In this document: one piece after another, positions 53,652-63,739 of the stretch
How positions within the stretch are numbered: the stretch's first letter is position 1
Layout: each line of letters opens with the position of its first letter
Assembly (NCBI RefSeq): GCF_023035815.1
Contig: NZ_CP073159.1
Coordinates: 806,001-870,000, forward strand
Direction of reading: 5' to 3'
Origin: Borrelia parkeri
GTDB lineage: Bacteria > Spirochaetota > Spirochaetia > Borreliales > Borreliaceae
Length of the DNA: 64,000 nucleotides
The notes under the pieces: model-generated
Database searches by the model: none
The model's input: only the letters and a program-made list of their open reading frames with translations
Told to the model about the DNA's origin: nothing
Made by a program: the position numbers and the translations under genes

Positions 53652-55805
53652 TTGAGAAAAATTTTGAAGTTGAAAGTAGGAAGGGAAGATTTAATTTTAG
53701 AAACAGGCTTATTGGCCAAGCAAGCAAATGGTGCGGTTCTTGCTACTTATGGTGGTTCTACTGTTCTTGCTACGGTATGTTGTTCAGATTCAGCTCGTGA
53801 GAATTTGGATTTTGTTCCTTTATCTGTTGAATATAATGAAAAATATTATGCTGCTGGAAAGATTCCTGGAGGATTTATTAAAAGAGAAGGTAAACCAAAA
53901 GACAAGGAAGTACTTGTTTCTAGATTAATAGATAGACCTATGAGGCCACTTTTTGATAAGAGGTTTGGTAGAGAAATTCAGGTTGTTCCAACGACTTTGT
54001 CTACAGATCAGATGAATCCTCCTGATATTGTTGGGATGAATGCTGCTTTTGCGGCAGTTTTTTTGTCAGATATTCCGTTTAATGGTCCAATTGCGGCTGT
54101 TAGAATAGCTTATTTAAATAATGAGTTTATAGTAAATCCTTCTTTTGATGAGATACAAGATTCTATTCTAGATATTGTTGTTGCGGGTAGTTTGGATGGT
54201 ATTACAATGGTTGAAGGTGGTGCTAATGAGGTTAGCGAGGAAGTGTTGCTTGCTGCAATAGATAAAGCTTATGAATATATTAAACAAATTTGTAATCTTC
54301 AAAAGGAATTTATACTTATAGTAGGTGAGAGAGAAAAATTACCACTTGCTTATGAAGAAAGGGTATTTGAATTTAAGGCTGAACTTAAAGATTTTATTTA
54401 CTCTGAACTTAAAGATGCTTGTTTTGTGAAGGGAAAGCTTAATAGAGATAAGGCTATAAAATTAGTTAAGCAAAAAGCCTATGAACATTTTTCTTCTGTA
54501 AGTCAGGTAGATGAAGAGAATGAAACTCTTTTTTATAAAGCTCTTGATGATTTTGAGCAAGAAATCGTTAGGAGATCAATCCTGGAAAATAATCTTAGGA
54601 CTGATGGGCGTAATTCTACACAGATAAGAGATATTGTTGCCGAAGTTGATCTTTTAAAAAGAACACATGGTTCTGCTCTTTTTACAAGAGGTGAGACCCA
54701 GGCATTGGCTGTAACGACTTTAGGTACAAGTATTGATGAACAGATAATGGATGATATTGATGGCGATAAGCGTCTTAATTTTATGCTTCATTATAATTTT
54801 CCTCCATTTTCTGTTGGTGAGACAGGTAGACTTATGACTGGCAGACGTGAGATTGGGCATGGTCATTTAGCTCAAAGGTCTCTGGAAGCTATGTTACCTA
54901 AGAAAGATGATTTTCCATATACTATTAGAGTAGTATCTGAGATATTAGAGTCAAATGGATCCTCATCGATGGCTACAGTATGCTCTGGGAGTATGTCTTT
55001 AATGGCCGCTGGTGTTCCTGTTAAGGAGCAAGTTGCAGGAATAGCTATGGGACTTGTTAGTGAGGGGGATAAGTATGTTATCTTAAGTGATATTCTTGGA
55101 GAAGAAGATCATTTGGGCGATATGGACTTTAAGGTTGCAGGAACAAAGAATGGAATTACTGGTTTTCAGATGGACATTAAGATTTCAAATGTTACAAAGC
55201 AGTTGATGAAGGATGCTCTTGCACAGGCAAGAATTGGAAGAATGCATATTTTATCTATTATGGATTCTGTAATTTCAAGATCAAGAGATGATATATCTGT
55301 TAATGCTCCTAAGATTATTCAGTTGCAAATTGATATTGATAAAATTTCTCTTGTTATTGGGTCTACTGGTAAGACAGTTAAAGCGATTACAGATGAGTTT
55401 GAGGTTAGGGTGCAAATTGAGCAAGATGGTAGAATTACTCTTTTTGGGACTGATAGCTTAAAGATGCAAAAAGCTAAGGCAAGGATAGAGAGTATTGTAA
55501 GAGAACCTAAAATTGGTGAGATTTATGAAGGGATTGTTAAAAAGATTAATAGTTTTGGGGCCTTTATTGAGCTTACTCCTACCAAAGAAGGATTTTTAAG
55601 TAATCGACCAAAATCAAGGGATGATAGATATGGTGATATGAGGCATTCCAGATATGGCAGTGGTAGACATTCTAGATATGGTAGAGATAGTAGGAATACA
55701 TTTGCTATGCGTCCTCCAAGATTAGAGGAAGGACAAATGGTTAAGGTTAAAATATCTGATATTGATAAGTTTGGTAAGATTGAACTTGAATTAGTTAGAG
55801 ATTAG
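53652..55805 (+). CDS. pnp: Polyribonucleotide nucleotidyltransferase
   Basis: 717 residues from TTG 53652, with AAGGGG 6 nt upstream; an earlier in-frame ATG would overlap rpsO. Two RNase PH domains ([15 protein letters not shown], then [13 protein letters not shown] and [16 protein letters not shown]), a KH domain with [16 protein letters not shown] near 575 and a C-terminal S1 domain. The S1 domain is interrupted by about 40 residues rich in Arg, Tyr, Ser and Gly (about 650-690). It degrades RNA 3' to 5' by phosphorolysis and is the main partner of RNase E/Y-type machines elsewhere. Confidence 0.96.
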   Translation: MRKILKLKVGREDLILETGLLAKQANGAVLATYGGSTVLATVCCSDSARENLDFVPLSVEYNEKYYAAGKIPGGFIKREGKPKDKEVLVSRLIDRPMRPLFDKRFGREIQVVPTTLSTDQMNPPDIVGMNAAFAAVFLSDIPFNGPIAAVRIAYLNNEFIVNPSFDEIQDSILDIVVAGSLDGITMVEGGANEVSEEVLLAAIDKAYEYIKQICNLQKEFILIVGEREKLPLAYEERVFEFKAELKDFIYSELKDACFVKGKLNRDKAIKLVKQKAYEHFSSVSQVDEENETLFYKALDDFEQEIVRRSILENNLRTDGRNSTQIRDIVAEVDLLKRTHGSALFTRGETQALAVTTLGTSIDEQIMDDIDGDKRLNFMLHYNFPPFSVGETGRLMTGRREIGHGHLAQRSLEAMLPKKDDFPYTIRVVSEILESNGSSSMATVCSGSMSLMAAGVPVKEQVAGIAMGLVSEGDKYVILSDILGEEDHLGDMDFKVAGTKNGITGFQMDIKISNVTKQLMKDALAQARIGRMHILSIMDSVISRSRDDISVNAPKIIQLQIDIDKISLVIGSTGKTVKAITDEFEVRVQIEQDGRITLFGTDSLKMQKAKARIESIVREPKIGEIYEGIVKKINSFGAFIELTPTKEGFLSNRPKSRDDRYGDMRHSRYGSGRHSRYGRDSRNTFAMRPPRLEEGQMVKVKISDIDKFGKIELELVRD

Positions 55806-55813
55806 TAAATGTT

Positions 55814-57331
55814 ATGAGATTTGTATATTATATAAGTAATATTTTTAAAAATAAGCTTATTTTTGTGAGCTTATTTTTGTTTTTTTCATGTTTGACTAGT
55901 AAAAATGTTGATTTATCTCCTAATTTTGTCGATGATATTCAAAAATTGAATGTTGATGAATTTGATATTGATGAGTTAGATTTTAATAGAAGAAGTCATT
56001 TATTGGGTCTTAAAGATGATGAATCTTTTTTCTTAAGTGATTCTTTTTTAAAAGAGGATAATTCTTATTTTAAAAGTGCTAGAGAGAGTTATGCCCAAAA
56101 AAATTTTGGTATGACCAGTTACTACTTGAATAAAATAGTAGCTGATGAGAAAAATTATGATAAAGAATTAATTGCTAAAGCAAATTTATTTTTTGGTTAT
56201 ATGAATTATAACATAGGCGCTTATGATCTAGCTGAATATCATTTTGATAATTTTTTAAAAAATTATCAAAATTCTCATGCTAGTCTTAGGATTGCTGAAT
56301 TAAAATATTTTGTTAAGGATAAAGTAGGTGCAATCTCTGCATTAAAGGATATTGATAAAACTTCTCTTAAGTCAGGCTATGATCTAGGAATTTATAATTT
56401 CTTGAATAATAAATTTGGAATAAATTATTTAAATCTAGAAACTTTAGGATTTTTAGATAATAGTATTTTTGATATGTTTGTTTTAGGGAGTAATATTTTT
56501 GTTTCAAACATATTTGGTGGTCTTTTAAGATATGATATTAAGAGTAATAAATATAAGGTTTATATTAAAGATAAAAAAAGTATTGTTTTAAATGGACTTA
56601 AAGGATTTGCAGAGCATAAAGGAGTTATATACGTTGGTGGAAATAATGCTCTTTATTATATTGATGATTTGGAAGGGGCTATTAAAAAAGTTAAAATACC
56701 TTTAAATGTTAACTTAAATAGTATACAAGTTTTACTGGGTGCTAAAGATGGAATTTTTGTTGGTACTCTAGATGCTGGACTATGGTTTTACTCCGATGCA
56801 GGTGATTGGATTTATATTAAACTTGGTTCTAATAAGATTTCATCACTGTATTTAGATGAGCAGAAAAATTTGTTATTGGTAGGAACAATGGATAAGGCTA
56901 TTTATAGCATTGATCTAACTAATTTTAATAAAATTAAACATTTAAGTTTTTTTAGCAAAATAGATAGTGAGAGAAATATTAATTTTATAAAGAAGCATGA
57001 TGGTGGTTATTACGTTGGAACTTATGGAGGTGGTCTTTTTAGATTGAGTTTAGATAATAATACATATGTAAAATATAATGTTAACAATGATCCTAGCATT
57101 GGGTATTTTCTTGATATGGAGATTAGGGATAATAAGTTGTTATTTGCAACTTTTGAACATGGTTTATTAATTTATGATACAGTAAATGATAGTTGGGATT
57201 ATTTAGGCCCTAGTGATGGACTTATTAGTTTAAATTTAGTAAAAATTTTAAATTTTGATGATTATGTTGTACTTGGGACTTTAAATAATGGTTTGGTTTT
57301 TGTAAATGAGAGTATTAAAAAACAATTATGA
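55814..57331 (+). CDS. Lipoprotein with TPR-like and beta-propeller regions
   Basis: 505 residues. Signal peptide ending LFLFFSC puts the lipid on Cys26. Residues about 85-190 look like TPR units (YAQKNFGMTSYYLNKIV, then YNIGAYDLAEYHFDNFLKNY). The rest (about 215-500) is a series of propeller blades with motifs such as VYVGGNNALYYIDD, FVGTLDAGLWFYSD, YVGTYGGGLFRLS and VLGTLNNGLVFVN, like the propeller of sensor proteins but without any kinase part. The 3' end overlaps lptF by 26 nt, linking it to that export permease. Function unknown; envelope anchoring inferred. Confidence 0.82.
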   Translation: MRFVYYISNIFKNKLIFVSLFLFFSCLTSKNVDLSPNFVDDIQKLNVDEFDIDELDFNRRSHLLGLKDDESFFLSDSFLKEDNSYFKSARESYAQKNFGMTSYYLNKIVADEKNYDKELIAKANLFFGYMNYNIGAYDLAEYHFDNFLKNYQNSHASLRIAELKYFVKDKVGAISALKDIDKTSLKSGYDLGIYNFLNNKFGINYLNLETLGFLDNSIFDMFVLGSNIFVSNIFGGLLRYDIKSNKYKVYIKDKKSIVLNGLKGFAEHKGVIYVGGNNALYYIDDLEGAIKKVKIPLNVNLNSIQVLLGAKDGIFVGTLDAGLWFYSDAGDWIYIKLGSNKISSLYLDEQKNLLLVGTMDKAIYSIDLTNFNKIKHLSFFSKIDSERNINFIKKHDGGYYVGTYGGGLFRLSLDNNTYVKYNVNNDPSIGYFLDMEIRDNKLLFATFEHGLLIYDTVNDSWDYLGPSDGLISLNLVKILNFDDYVVLGTLNNGLVFVNESIKKQL

Positions 57332-58595
57332 ATCTTACATAATTATTGAATTTTTTAAGTATTTTTTAATTACTTTTTTGTTTTTTTTCTTTGTATTTTT
57401 CATAAACCAAATACTTTTTTTTATGAGAATACTTCTTCAAAATTATGTTCCGTTTTTAAAGGCTTTTATTTTTGTTATATATTCACTTCCTATGATAATT
57501 GCTCTTTCACCTCCCTTTGCGGCTTTACTCTCAGTGATACTTACCATTTATAGATTTAAACTTAATAATGAAATATTGGCTTTTAGATCAATTGGAATAT
57601 CTATTTTTGATTTATTAATTCCATTTTTTAAATTAGGGATAGTTATTGCATTGATTTCATTTATTACGAATGATTTTTTACTTCCTCTTGGTTCTATTGG
57701 TAGATTGAAAATTTTTAATGAAATCAAAGAAGAAATACCTCATTTGATATTAAAGCCTTATTCAAGCAAACAATATGGAGATTTAATATTTGTATCAGGA
57801 GAAAAATCTGAAACAGGGTATAAAAATGTTACTTTTTTTGATAATACTAGACTTAAAGGTTATGACAGAATATTGATGGCAAGGGAACTTAATATTCAAA
57901 AAGAAAATTATCAGGTATATTTTATTTTGAATGATGTTTTATCAATTGCCTTAACAGAGGATGAGAGTGGGTTTTATGACTATTTTTATGCTGATCGGAT
58001 GAAATATTCAATTGATCAAGTAACGTTTAGTGATAGTTGGTTATTAAGTTATGTGGCACCATCGCAGATGAGTATTAGAGATGTCATGAAACTTATTGTT
58101 AAGCAAGATAAGTTAGTTAAAGAATTAAATATGAAAAATGATTTAGAGGAAGATCTTTTGTATTTAAATTTTTCAAATATTTATTTGAATTATTTATATG
58201 ATAAGAATAGTTTTTTAGATGAAGAATCTGTTCTTGAAAACTTAAGTTATATGCATAATTTAAGTTTGAATTATAGCCCTTATGAAGATCTAATTGTTAA
58301 GAGAAGTTATGCTCTTTATTGTTTGGAATTTTATCAAAAAATTAGTTTACCATTGTCTGTTTTATTTTTTATCTTTTTGGCTTTTGGTATGGGCATGTAC
58401 TCAAATAAAAAATATTCTATTATTCTTGAACTTGTGATTTCAATTCTTATTTGTGTTTTCTATTGGGTAATGTTTATTGGTGGAAAAGTTTATACTGTTC
58501 AGTATTCCCCAAATCCTTTTCTTATTACTGTCTTACCAAATGTGATGTTAATTTTTGCAGGTTTGATACTTTTTTTGAGACTTTTAAAGAAATGA
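57306..58595 (+). CDS. lptF: LptF/LptG family permease (first copy, LptF-like)
   Basis: 429 residues with three N-terminal and three C-terminal transmembrane helices around a periplasmic beta-jellyroll domain, the YjgP/YjgQ layout. N-terminal LLQNYVPFLKAFIFVIYSLPMIIALSPPFAALLSVILTIYR is the family signature. In LPS-making bacteria LptF and LptG extract LPS from the inner membrane. ATG 57306 lies inside the preceding lipoprotein gene; lptG overlaps its end by 4 nt (ATGA). No LPS genes are known in Borrelia, so another lipid or lipoprotein cargo is likely. Confidence 0.85.
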   Translation: MRVLKNNYESYIIIEFFKYFLITFLFFFFVFFINQILFFMRILLQNYVPFLKAFIFVIYSLPMIIALSPPFAALLSVILTIYRFKLNNEILAFRSIGISIFDLLIPFFKLGIVIALISFITNDFLLPLGSIGRLKIFNEIKEEIPHLILKPYSSKQYGDLIFVSGEKSETGYKNVTFFDNTRLKGYDRILMARELNIQKENYQVYFILNDVLSIALTEDESGFYDYFYADRMKYSIDQVTFSDSWLLSYVAPSQMSIRDVMKLIVKQDKLVKELNMKNDLEEDLLYLNFSNIYLNYLYDKNSFLDEESVLENLSYMHNLSLNYSPYEDLIVKRSYALYCLEFYQKISLPLSVLFFIFLAFGMGMYSNKKYSIILELVISILICVFYWVMFIGGKVYTVQYSPNPFLITVLPNVMLIFAGLILFLRLLKK

Positions 58596-59659
58596 AAGTA
58601 GATAAGCTTTTTGTGAATAATATATCATTGACTTTTTTGTTTATGAATTTTCTTTTTGTGATCTTAATTGTGCTTATCGATTTATTTACTAATCTTTTTA
58701 ATTATCTTGATCATAATCTTAGTATTAGTGATATTGTTTATATTTATTATCTTTATTTGCCAAAGTGTTTTTCAGATGGTTTGGCTTTGTCTTTTCTTTT
58801 TGCCGTTTCTAATCTTATTGGTAATCTTTCTATGAGAAACGAAATAATAGGACTTTTTAGTTGTGGTATTTCTATTTCTAGAATCTTAAGATCAATAATT
58901 ATGCTTAGTGTTTTTATCTCAGTATTGCTCTTTTTTTTTGATAATTATTTGGTTATAGATACTATTGCTAAAAGGGATGCTTTTCTTAAGAATAGTGTTG
59001 GCAATCAAGGTGCAAATGATAGAAATATAATCATTAGGGATTTTGCAAGAGAAATTTACAATATTAAGCATTATGATATCGAGAATGATACTATTGCTAA
59101 CTTGATGATTATTTTAAAAGATCAAAATGATAATTTTAAAAAAAGGTATGATATAAGTAAGGCTGAGTGGATTGATTCCAGGTGGAGGCTTTATGGTGTT
59201 AGAGAATTTTCTAAGGTCGAACGGGATGTGATAGAAAAATTTCATGAAGTTCTTGATGGTAGGGGGATTATTAATTTAGAGCCTGAATATATTAAAATAG
59301 TTATGCTTTCATCAAAAACGTTGAATTTTTCAAAGCTTATCAGCTGGGTGATGGCTCTTAGGAGAGAAAAATTAGATTATTCTGAAGCTTTATTTGATTT
59401 GTTAAGCAGAATATTTTTTTCATTTAGATTAATACTTCTTAGTTTTACTGTGAGTTTTGTAAGTCTTGCTTTGAAAAAAAATATTTTTATATGGAGTTTG
59501 TTAAATAGTATTGCATTTGCAGTTGTGTATGTTATGTCAATTATGGTTTTTAGCTTTTTAGCAGATCTTGGATATTTGCCTATAGCAGTTGCAAGTTCGT
59601 TACCCACTATTTTGTTTATTATTATTAATTTTATCATTTATAATCTTGTGTGTAAGTAG
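58592..59659 (+). CDS. lptG: LptF/LptG family permease (second copy, LptG-like)
   Basis: 355 residues from ATG 58592, sharing ATGA with the end of lptF. The open frame extends further upstream, but that part is an overlap with lptF. Typical are LPKCFSDGLALSFLFAVSNLIGNLSMRNEIIGLFSCGIS, then a periplasmic domain (about 120-240), then three C-terminal helices. It would form a heterodimer with LptF and use an LptB-type ATPase encoded elsewhere. tgt follows after 18 nt. Confidence 0.85.
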   Translation: MKVDKLFVNNISLTFLFMNFLFVILIVLIDLFTNLFNYLDHNLSISDIVYIYYLYLPKCFSDGLALSFLFAVSNLIGNLSMRNEIIGLFSCGISISRILRSIIMLSVFISVLLFFFDNYLVIDTIAKRDAFLKNSVGNQGANDRNIIIRDFAREIYNIKHYDIENDTIANLMIILKDQNDNFKKRYDISKAEWIDSRWRLYGVREFSKVERDVIEKFHEVLDGRGIINLEPEYIKIVMLSSKTLNFSKLISWVMALRREKLDYSEALFDLLSRIFFSFRLILLSFTVSFVSLALKKNIFIWSLLNSIAFAVVYVMSIMVFSFLADLGYLPIAVASSLPTILFIIINFIIYNLVCK

Positions 59660-59677
59660 TAGGTTTTTTTAAGTTTT

Positions 59678-60805
59678 ATGTTTAGTATTATTAAAAATGA
59701 CAAGAATTCTAATGCAAGACTTGGTGTGCTTGAACTTCCTCATGGGAAGGTTGAAACTCCGTGTTTCATGCCAGTTGGTACTTTGGGTGCAATGAAAGCT
59801 TTAAATCATGATGTGCTTGAAAAATTGGGATGTAATCTCATGCTTGCAAATACTTATCATCTTTATTTAAGACCTGGCATTGATGTGATAAAAAAATATG
59901 GAAGTTTACATAATTTTACAGCCTGGAATAAAAATTTTTTGACAGATTCTGGAGGATTTCAAGTATTTTCTTTAGCTAATTTTAGAAAGATTGAGACTGA
60001 GGGAGTAGATTTTAAATCGCATATTGATGGTTCTAGGCACTATTTTACACCTGAGAGTGTTTTTAAGATGCAAGAAATTTTTGAGAGTGATATTATTATG
60101 GCGCTTGATATTTGTAGTTCTTATGGGATTGATTACAGTGAGGCGAGTTTGTATACAAATATTACAACCTCTTGGGCTCGTCGTACATTGCGTGCTTATG
60201 AGAATAGAAAAGAAGGGTATGATGGTCTTTTATTTTTAATAACTCAGGGTAATTTTTTTAAAGATTTGAGAAAAAGAAGTACCGAGGCGATTTTAGAATT
60301 AGATAGTCCTGGTATCGCAATTGGTGGAATTTCTGTCGGAGAACCACGAGATAAATACTTAGAAATTCTTGAGTATAATTCTTCATTAATACCTAAGGTT
60401 AAGCCAAAGTATGTAATGGGCATTGGTACTCCTCACTATATATTGGATGCAATATATTATGGTATTGATATTTTTGATTGTGTTAATCCTACAAGAATTG
60501 CTAGGCATGGTTCACTTTTAACTGATAATGGAATATTGCGTATTAAGAGGGCTGAGTTTAATTTTGATACTTGTCCTGTTGAGCGAGATTGTTCTTGCAC
60601 GTTATGTACAAGGTATTCAAGAGGGTATTTAAGACATTTAATCAAATCAGAAGAAACTTTTGGAGTGATGTTGGCCAGTGAGCATAACATCCATTATATG
60701 TTTAGACTGATTAAAAAGGCTCGAAATGCAATTATGAATGGTGATTTTACAAAATTTAGAAAGCTTTATTTGAGCAAATATGATGAAGGTAATTTTAATG
60801 AATAA
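59678..60805 (+). CDS. tgt: Queuine tRNA-ribosyltransferase (TGT)
   Basis: 375 residues. The active-site region [12 protein letters not shown], the second aspartate in the [17 protein letters not shown] segment and the zinc site CSCTLC with a later His (YLRHLIKS) are all present. It exchanges G34 of Asn, Asp, His and Tyr tRNAs for a queuine precursor. The rest of the queuosine pathway is not in the window, so queuine or preQ1 may come from the host. murJ begins inside its last codons. Confidence 0.96.
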   Translation: MFSIIKNDKNSNARLGVLELPHGKVETPCFMPVGTLGAMKALNHDVLEKLGCNLMLANTYHLYLRPGIDVIKKYGSLHNFTAWNKNFLTDSGGFQVFSLANFRKIETEGVDFKSHIDGSRHYFTPESVFKMQEIFESDIIMALDICSSYGIDYSEASLYTNITTSWARRTLRAYENRKEGYDGLLFLITQGNFFKDLRKRSTEAILELDSPGIAIGGISVGEPRDKYLEILEYNSSLIPKVKPKYVMGIGTPHYILDAIYYGIDIFDCVNPTRIARHGSLLTDNGILRIKRAEFNFDTCPVERDCSCTLCTRYSRGYLRHLIKSEETFGVMLASEHNIHYMFRLIKKARNAIMNGDFTKFRKLYLSKYDEGNFNE

Positions 60806-62321
60806 AGATATTCTTTCAACAATTATTGTTATGGTTTCGATTTTTTTTTCACGTATAATGGGTTTTATTAAAATTAAGGTATTTTCTTACTATTTTGGGG
60901 CAAGTCTTGAGTCAGATATTTTTAATTATGTTTTTAATATTCCGAATAATTTAAGGAAGATTATTTCAGAAGGTGCAATGACTTCAGCTTTTATGCCGGA
61001 ATTCACTCATGAGAGGAAAAAATCTAGTAAGCATGCTATTGATTTTTTCAGACGAGTTATCACTTTTAATATTATAAGTATTAGTCTTATTATTTGTGTT
61101 ATGATTTTTTTTTCTCGACAAATTATGTATTTTGTATCTTCTTATAGAGGTAGTCATTTGGAATTGGCTAGTTATATATTTAACTACTTAATACTTTATG
61201 TGTTACTTATAAGCTTATCATCGATATTTTCATCGGTTTTAAATTCTTATAAGTTTTTTTTTATTCCATCTTTTTCTCCCGTTATGCTTTCTTTTAGCAT
61301 TATATTAAGCATATATTTATTTTATGAGCAATATGGAATATATAGTGCTGTTATTGGAGTAATTGTTGGTGGGATTTTGCAATTTTTAGTTCAGATGATA
61401 AATTGTATTTATATTGGTCTTACATATAGACCAATGTTTAACTTTAATGATTCTTCATTTTTAAGATTTTTAAAAAGATGGGCGCATATGATTATATCAG
61501 CTTTAGTGGCAATTGCTACTCAGCAGATTTCATTTGCTTTGGCATCAATCCTGGATATTGGAAGTGTTTCTGTTTTAAGTAATGCAATTGTTTATTATCA
61601 GCTTCCTGTTGGAATTTTTTATGTCTCGATTTCTACAGTTATTTTTCCTAAGATGGCAGAATATGCTTCTTTAGGCAATAATAAAGGATTAAATTTGATT
61701 TTGAATCATGGAATTGATATTTTGATTTTTATTTTGATTCCAATGTCATTTTTAATGTATATTTGGGCTGGTCCTATTCTAAATTTATTGCTTACAGGAG
61801 GTAAATTTTCCGTATATGATACTCAAAGAACCGTTAATGTATTACAATATTTTTTAATTGGATTACCATTTTCTTCAATTTTTGGATTGTTTCAGAAATA
61901 TTATTTTTCGATACGTAACTCAAAAATTCCGCTTTACTTTAATCTTCTTTTTGCTGCTATTGATATTACAATCTCAATTTTTGGTATTAAATTTTATAAA
62001 GTGGTAGATATCTTGCCTATTGCACAATCAATTTCTTTTGCTTTATGTGTAGTTATTTTTTATTTCATTGGACTTAAAGGGGGGATGAAGCTTGAATTTG
62101 TTAGATCTTTAGTAGCTCTTATTAAGGCATTTATTTCCCTTATTCCCTTATATTTATTTTATACTCTTTTTAAGAATTTTAAATGGGATGTAGGATTTAG
62201 TTTCAGTAATTTTTACTTATTAAGTGTTGCAGGCGTAATTAGTATTGTTATTTTGGTACTGTGTTATTATTTGCTTGGTGTTAATAAGATTTTTAAGTTT
62301 ATTAGTAGGGAGATTTTATGA
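60798..62321 (+). CDS. murJ: Lipid II flippase MurJ
   Basis: 507 residues with about 14 transmembrane helices. The N-terminus ([53 protein letters not shown]) is the MurJ/MviN signature. ATG 60798 has AAGG upstream and overlaps tgt by 8 nt; an earlier in-frame ATG (60780) is less likely. It flips lipid II, the product of MurG (12.2 kb), across the inner membrane. The HEAT-repeat gene overlaps its end by 4 nt (ATGA). Confidence 0.95.
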   Translation: MNKDILSTIIVMVSIFFSRIMGFIKIKVFSYYFGASLESDIFNYVFNIPNNLRKIISEGAMTSAFMPEFTHERKKSSKHAIDFFRRVITFNIISISLIICVMIFFSRQIMYFVSSYRGSHLELASYIFNYLILYVLLISLSSIFSSVLNSYKFFFIPSFSPVMLSFSIILSIYLFYEQYGIYSAVIGVIVGGILQFLVQMINCIYIGLTYRPMFNFNDSSFLRFLKRWAHMIISALVAIATQQISFALASILDIGSVSVLSNAIVYYQLPVGIFYVSISTVIFPKMAEYASLGNNKGLNLILNHGIDILIFILIPMSFLMYIWAGPILNLLLTGGKFSVYDTQRTVNVLQYFLIGLPFSSIFGLFQKYYFSIRNSKIPLYFNLLFAAIDITISIFGIKFYKVVDILPIAQSISFALCVVIFYFIGLKGGMKLEFVRSLVALIKAFISLIPLYLFYTLFKNFKWDVGFSFSNFYLLSVAGVISIVILVLCYYLLGVNKIFKFISREIL

Positions 62322-63739
62322 GGTATTTAGAGCTTGTTTTTTTCTTTTGTATTGTACTTGATATTTTTGCTATTAAAGGGACAATATTGTCAATTAAACC
62401 TTTAGTGTCTCAGGAGCATAAGATCGGTAAGGATATTACAGAAAATGATTTAAAGAGAGATGATACTCAAAATCCTGTTCTTGAAAATGTTAACTTAGAT
62501 GTGAAGCGGGTAAATGATGCTATTTCTTATGGACTTGATACCCAAGTTATTGAAATTATTAATAGTCTTAAAAAATCAGGTGATGGTGAATATAATGTTT
62601 TGCTTGAGAAGAGATTGCAGAAAACTTTTAATATTGATCTTAAATTAGCAATTCTTGATTTGTTTTTATCACTTAAATATGCAGGCAGTGTTGATACTGC
62701 TAATTATATTCTTGATAATTATGAGAGTAATAGATATCCTAACAATTTGATCAATTTGGCAATTTTGTATCTTAAAGAATTTGGCAGTAAAGATTCTTTA
62801 AAAAAAACTCTTATTGATATCCTTGAGAATAAGGAAGGGAATATTGTGGCTACTGCTGCTTATTATCTTGGTGAGCTTTCTTCTCCTGAATACTCAAAAG
62901 ATATGATGAATGTTTATGATAAATATTCTAGTAATGATGGAGTTAAATCGGCAATACTCATTGCTCTTGGAAAATCTGATGCTGTTGATTATGCAGATAG
63001 ATTTTATGAAATTTCTGTTGATAGTTATGAAAATCCAGCAATTAAGGCCTCAGCTATTAAGGCTTTATCATATCTTTTGCCTGAGAAAATAACAGAGAGT
63101 GCCAATTTGTATCTTCAAAATAATAATAACAATTATAATATTAAAATTGCCATTGTGGAGGCACTCTCAAGGGATGTGTCTTTGAAATCAAAAGAGATTT
63201 TACATGATTTTTTAAGAGATGCTGATGCTAACATTAGGATTAGTGCCGTTGAGGCTATTAAGAGTCATGGCGATATTGCTTCAAAAGAGGTATTAATTTA
63301 TAAGATTAAAAACGATCCTTCTTTAAAAGTCAGAGAAGCATCAGGTAAAGCTTTAGTAGATATGGGGTCTGGTTATGAAGAGATACAAAATATAATGCTT
63401 GATTTTAGTTTTGAGAATAACTTTAAACTTACTATGTTTAGTTATCTTTTAGATAAAGATGTAAATTCTGCACGTTTAATAGCTTTAAATCTTTTAGAAA
63501 AGGAAAATATTAATAAACCTTCAAAATTGCTTACAAGTATTGCTATGTGTCTTGCAGTTAGAAAGGGTAATTTTGATAATTTTTATTCTAAGATCATTGA
63601 GAGTAAAAATATTGATTTAATGAATCTTGCAATTAAGGGCGCTGTTTATAATAAATCCGCATTACTCTCAGGAAAGCTTAAAGAGATCAAGAGGACAACT
63701 CGGTCAGAGTATTTAAGGAAACTTTTAACGAATTATTGA
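62318..63739 (+). CDS. Exported HEAT-repeat protein
   Basis: 473 residues. An N-terminal hydrophobic segment (about 4-19) looks like a signal peptide. From about 155 on, HEAT/PBS-lyase-like helical repeats appear: NIVATAAYYLGELSSPEYSKDMMNVYDKY, GVKSAILIALGKSDAVDYADRFYEI and NIRISAVEAIKSHGDIASKEVLIYKI. Such repeats usually serve in protein binding. It is coupled to murJ by ATGA, which suggests a role near the cell-wall flippase. It overlaps the convergent coaBC by 7 nt. Confidence 0.85.
   Translation: MRYLELVFFFCIVLDIFAIKGTILSIKPLVSQEHKIGKDITENDLKRDDTQNPVLENVNLDVKRVNDAISYGLDTQVIEIINSLKKSGDGEYNVLLEKRLQKTFNIDLKLAILDLFLSLKYAGSVDTANYILDNYESNRYPNNLINLAILYLKEFGSKDSLKKTLIDILENKEGNIVATAAYYLGELSSPEYSKDMMNVYDKYSSNDGVKSAILIALGKSDAVDYADRFYEISVDSYENPAIKASAIKALSYLLPEKITESANLYLQNNNNNYNIKIAIVEALSRDVSLKSKEILHDFLRDADANIRISAVEAIKSHGDIASKEVLIYKIKNDPSLKVREASGKALVDMGSGYEEIQNIMLDFSFENNFKLTMFSYLLDKDVNSARLIALNLLEKENINKPSKLLTSIAMCLAVRKGNFDNFYSKIIESKNIDLMNLAIKGAVYNKSALLSGKLKEIKRTTRSEYLRKLLTNY

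Noticed and set aside
58451..58591. 47-residue N-terminal extension of LptG
   Set aside because: It lies wholly in lptF in another frame, is Cys/Trp-rich unlike a permease start, and ATG 58592 with ATGA coupling fits better.
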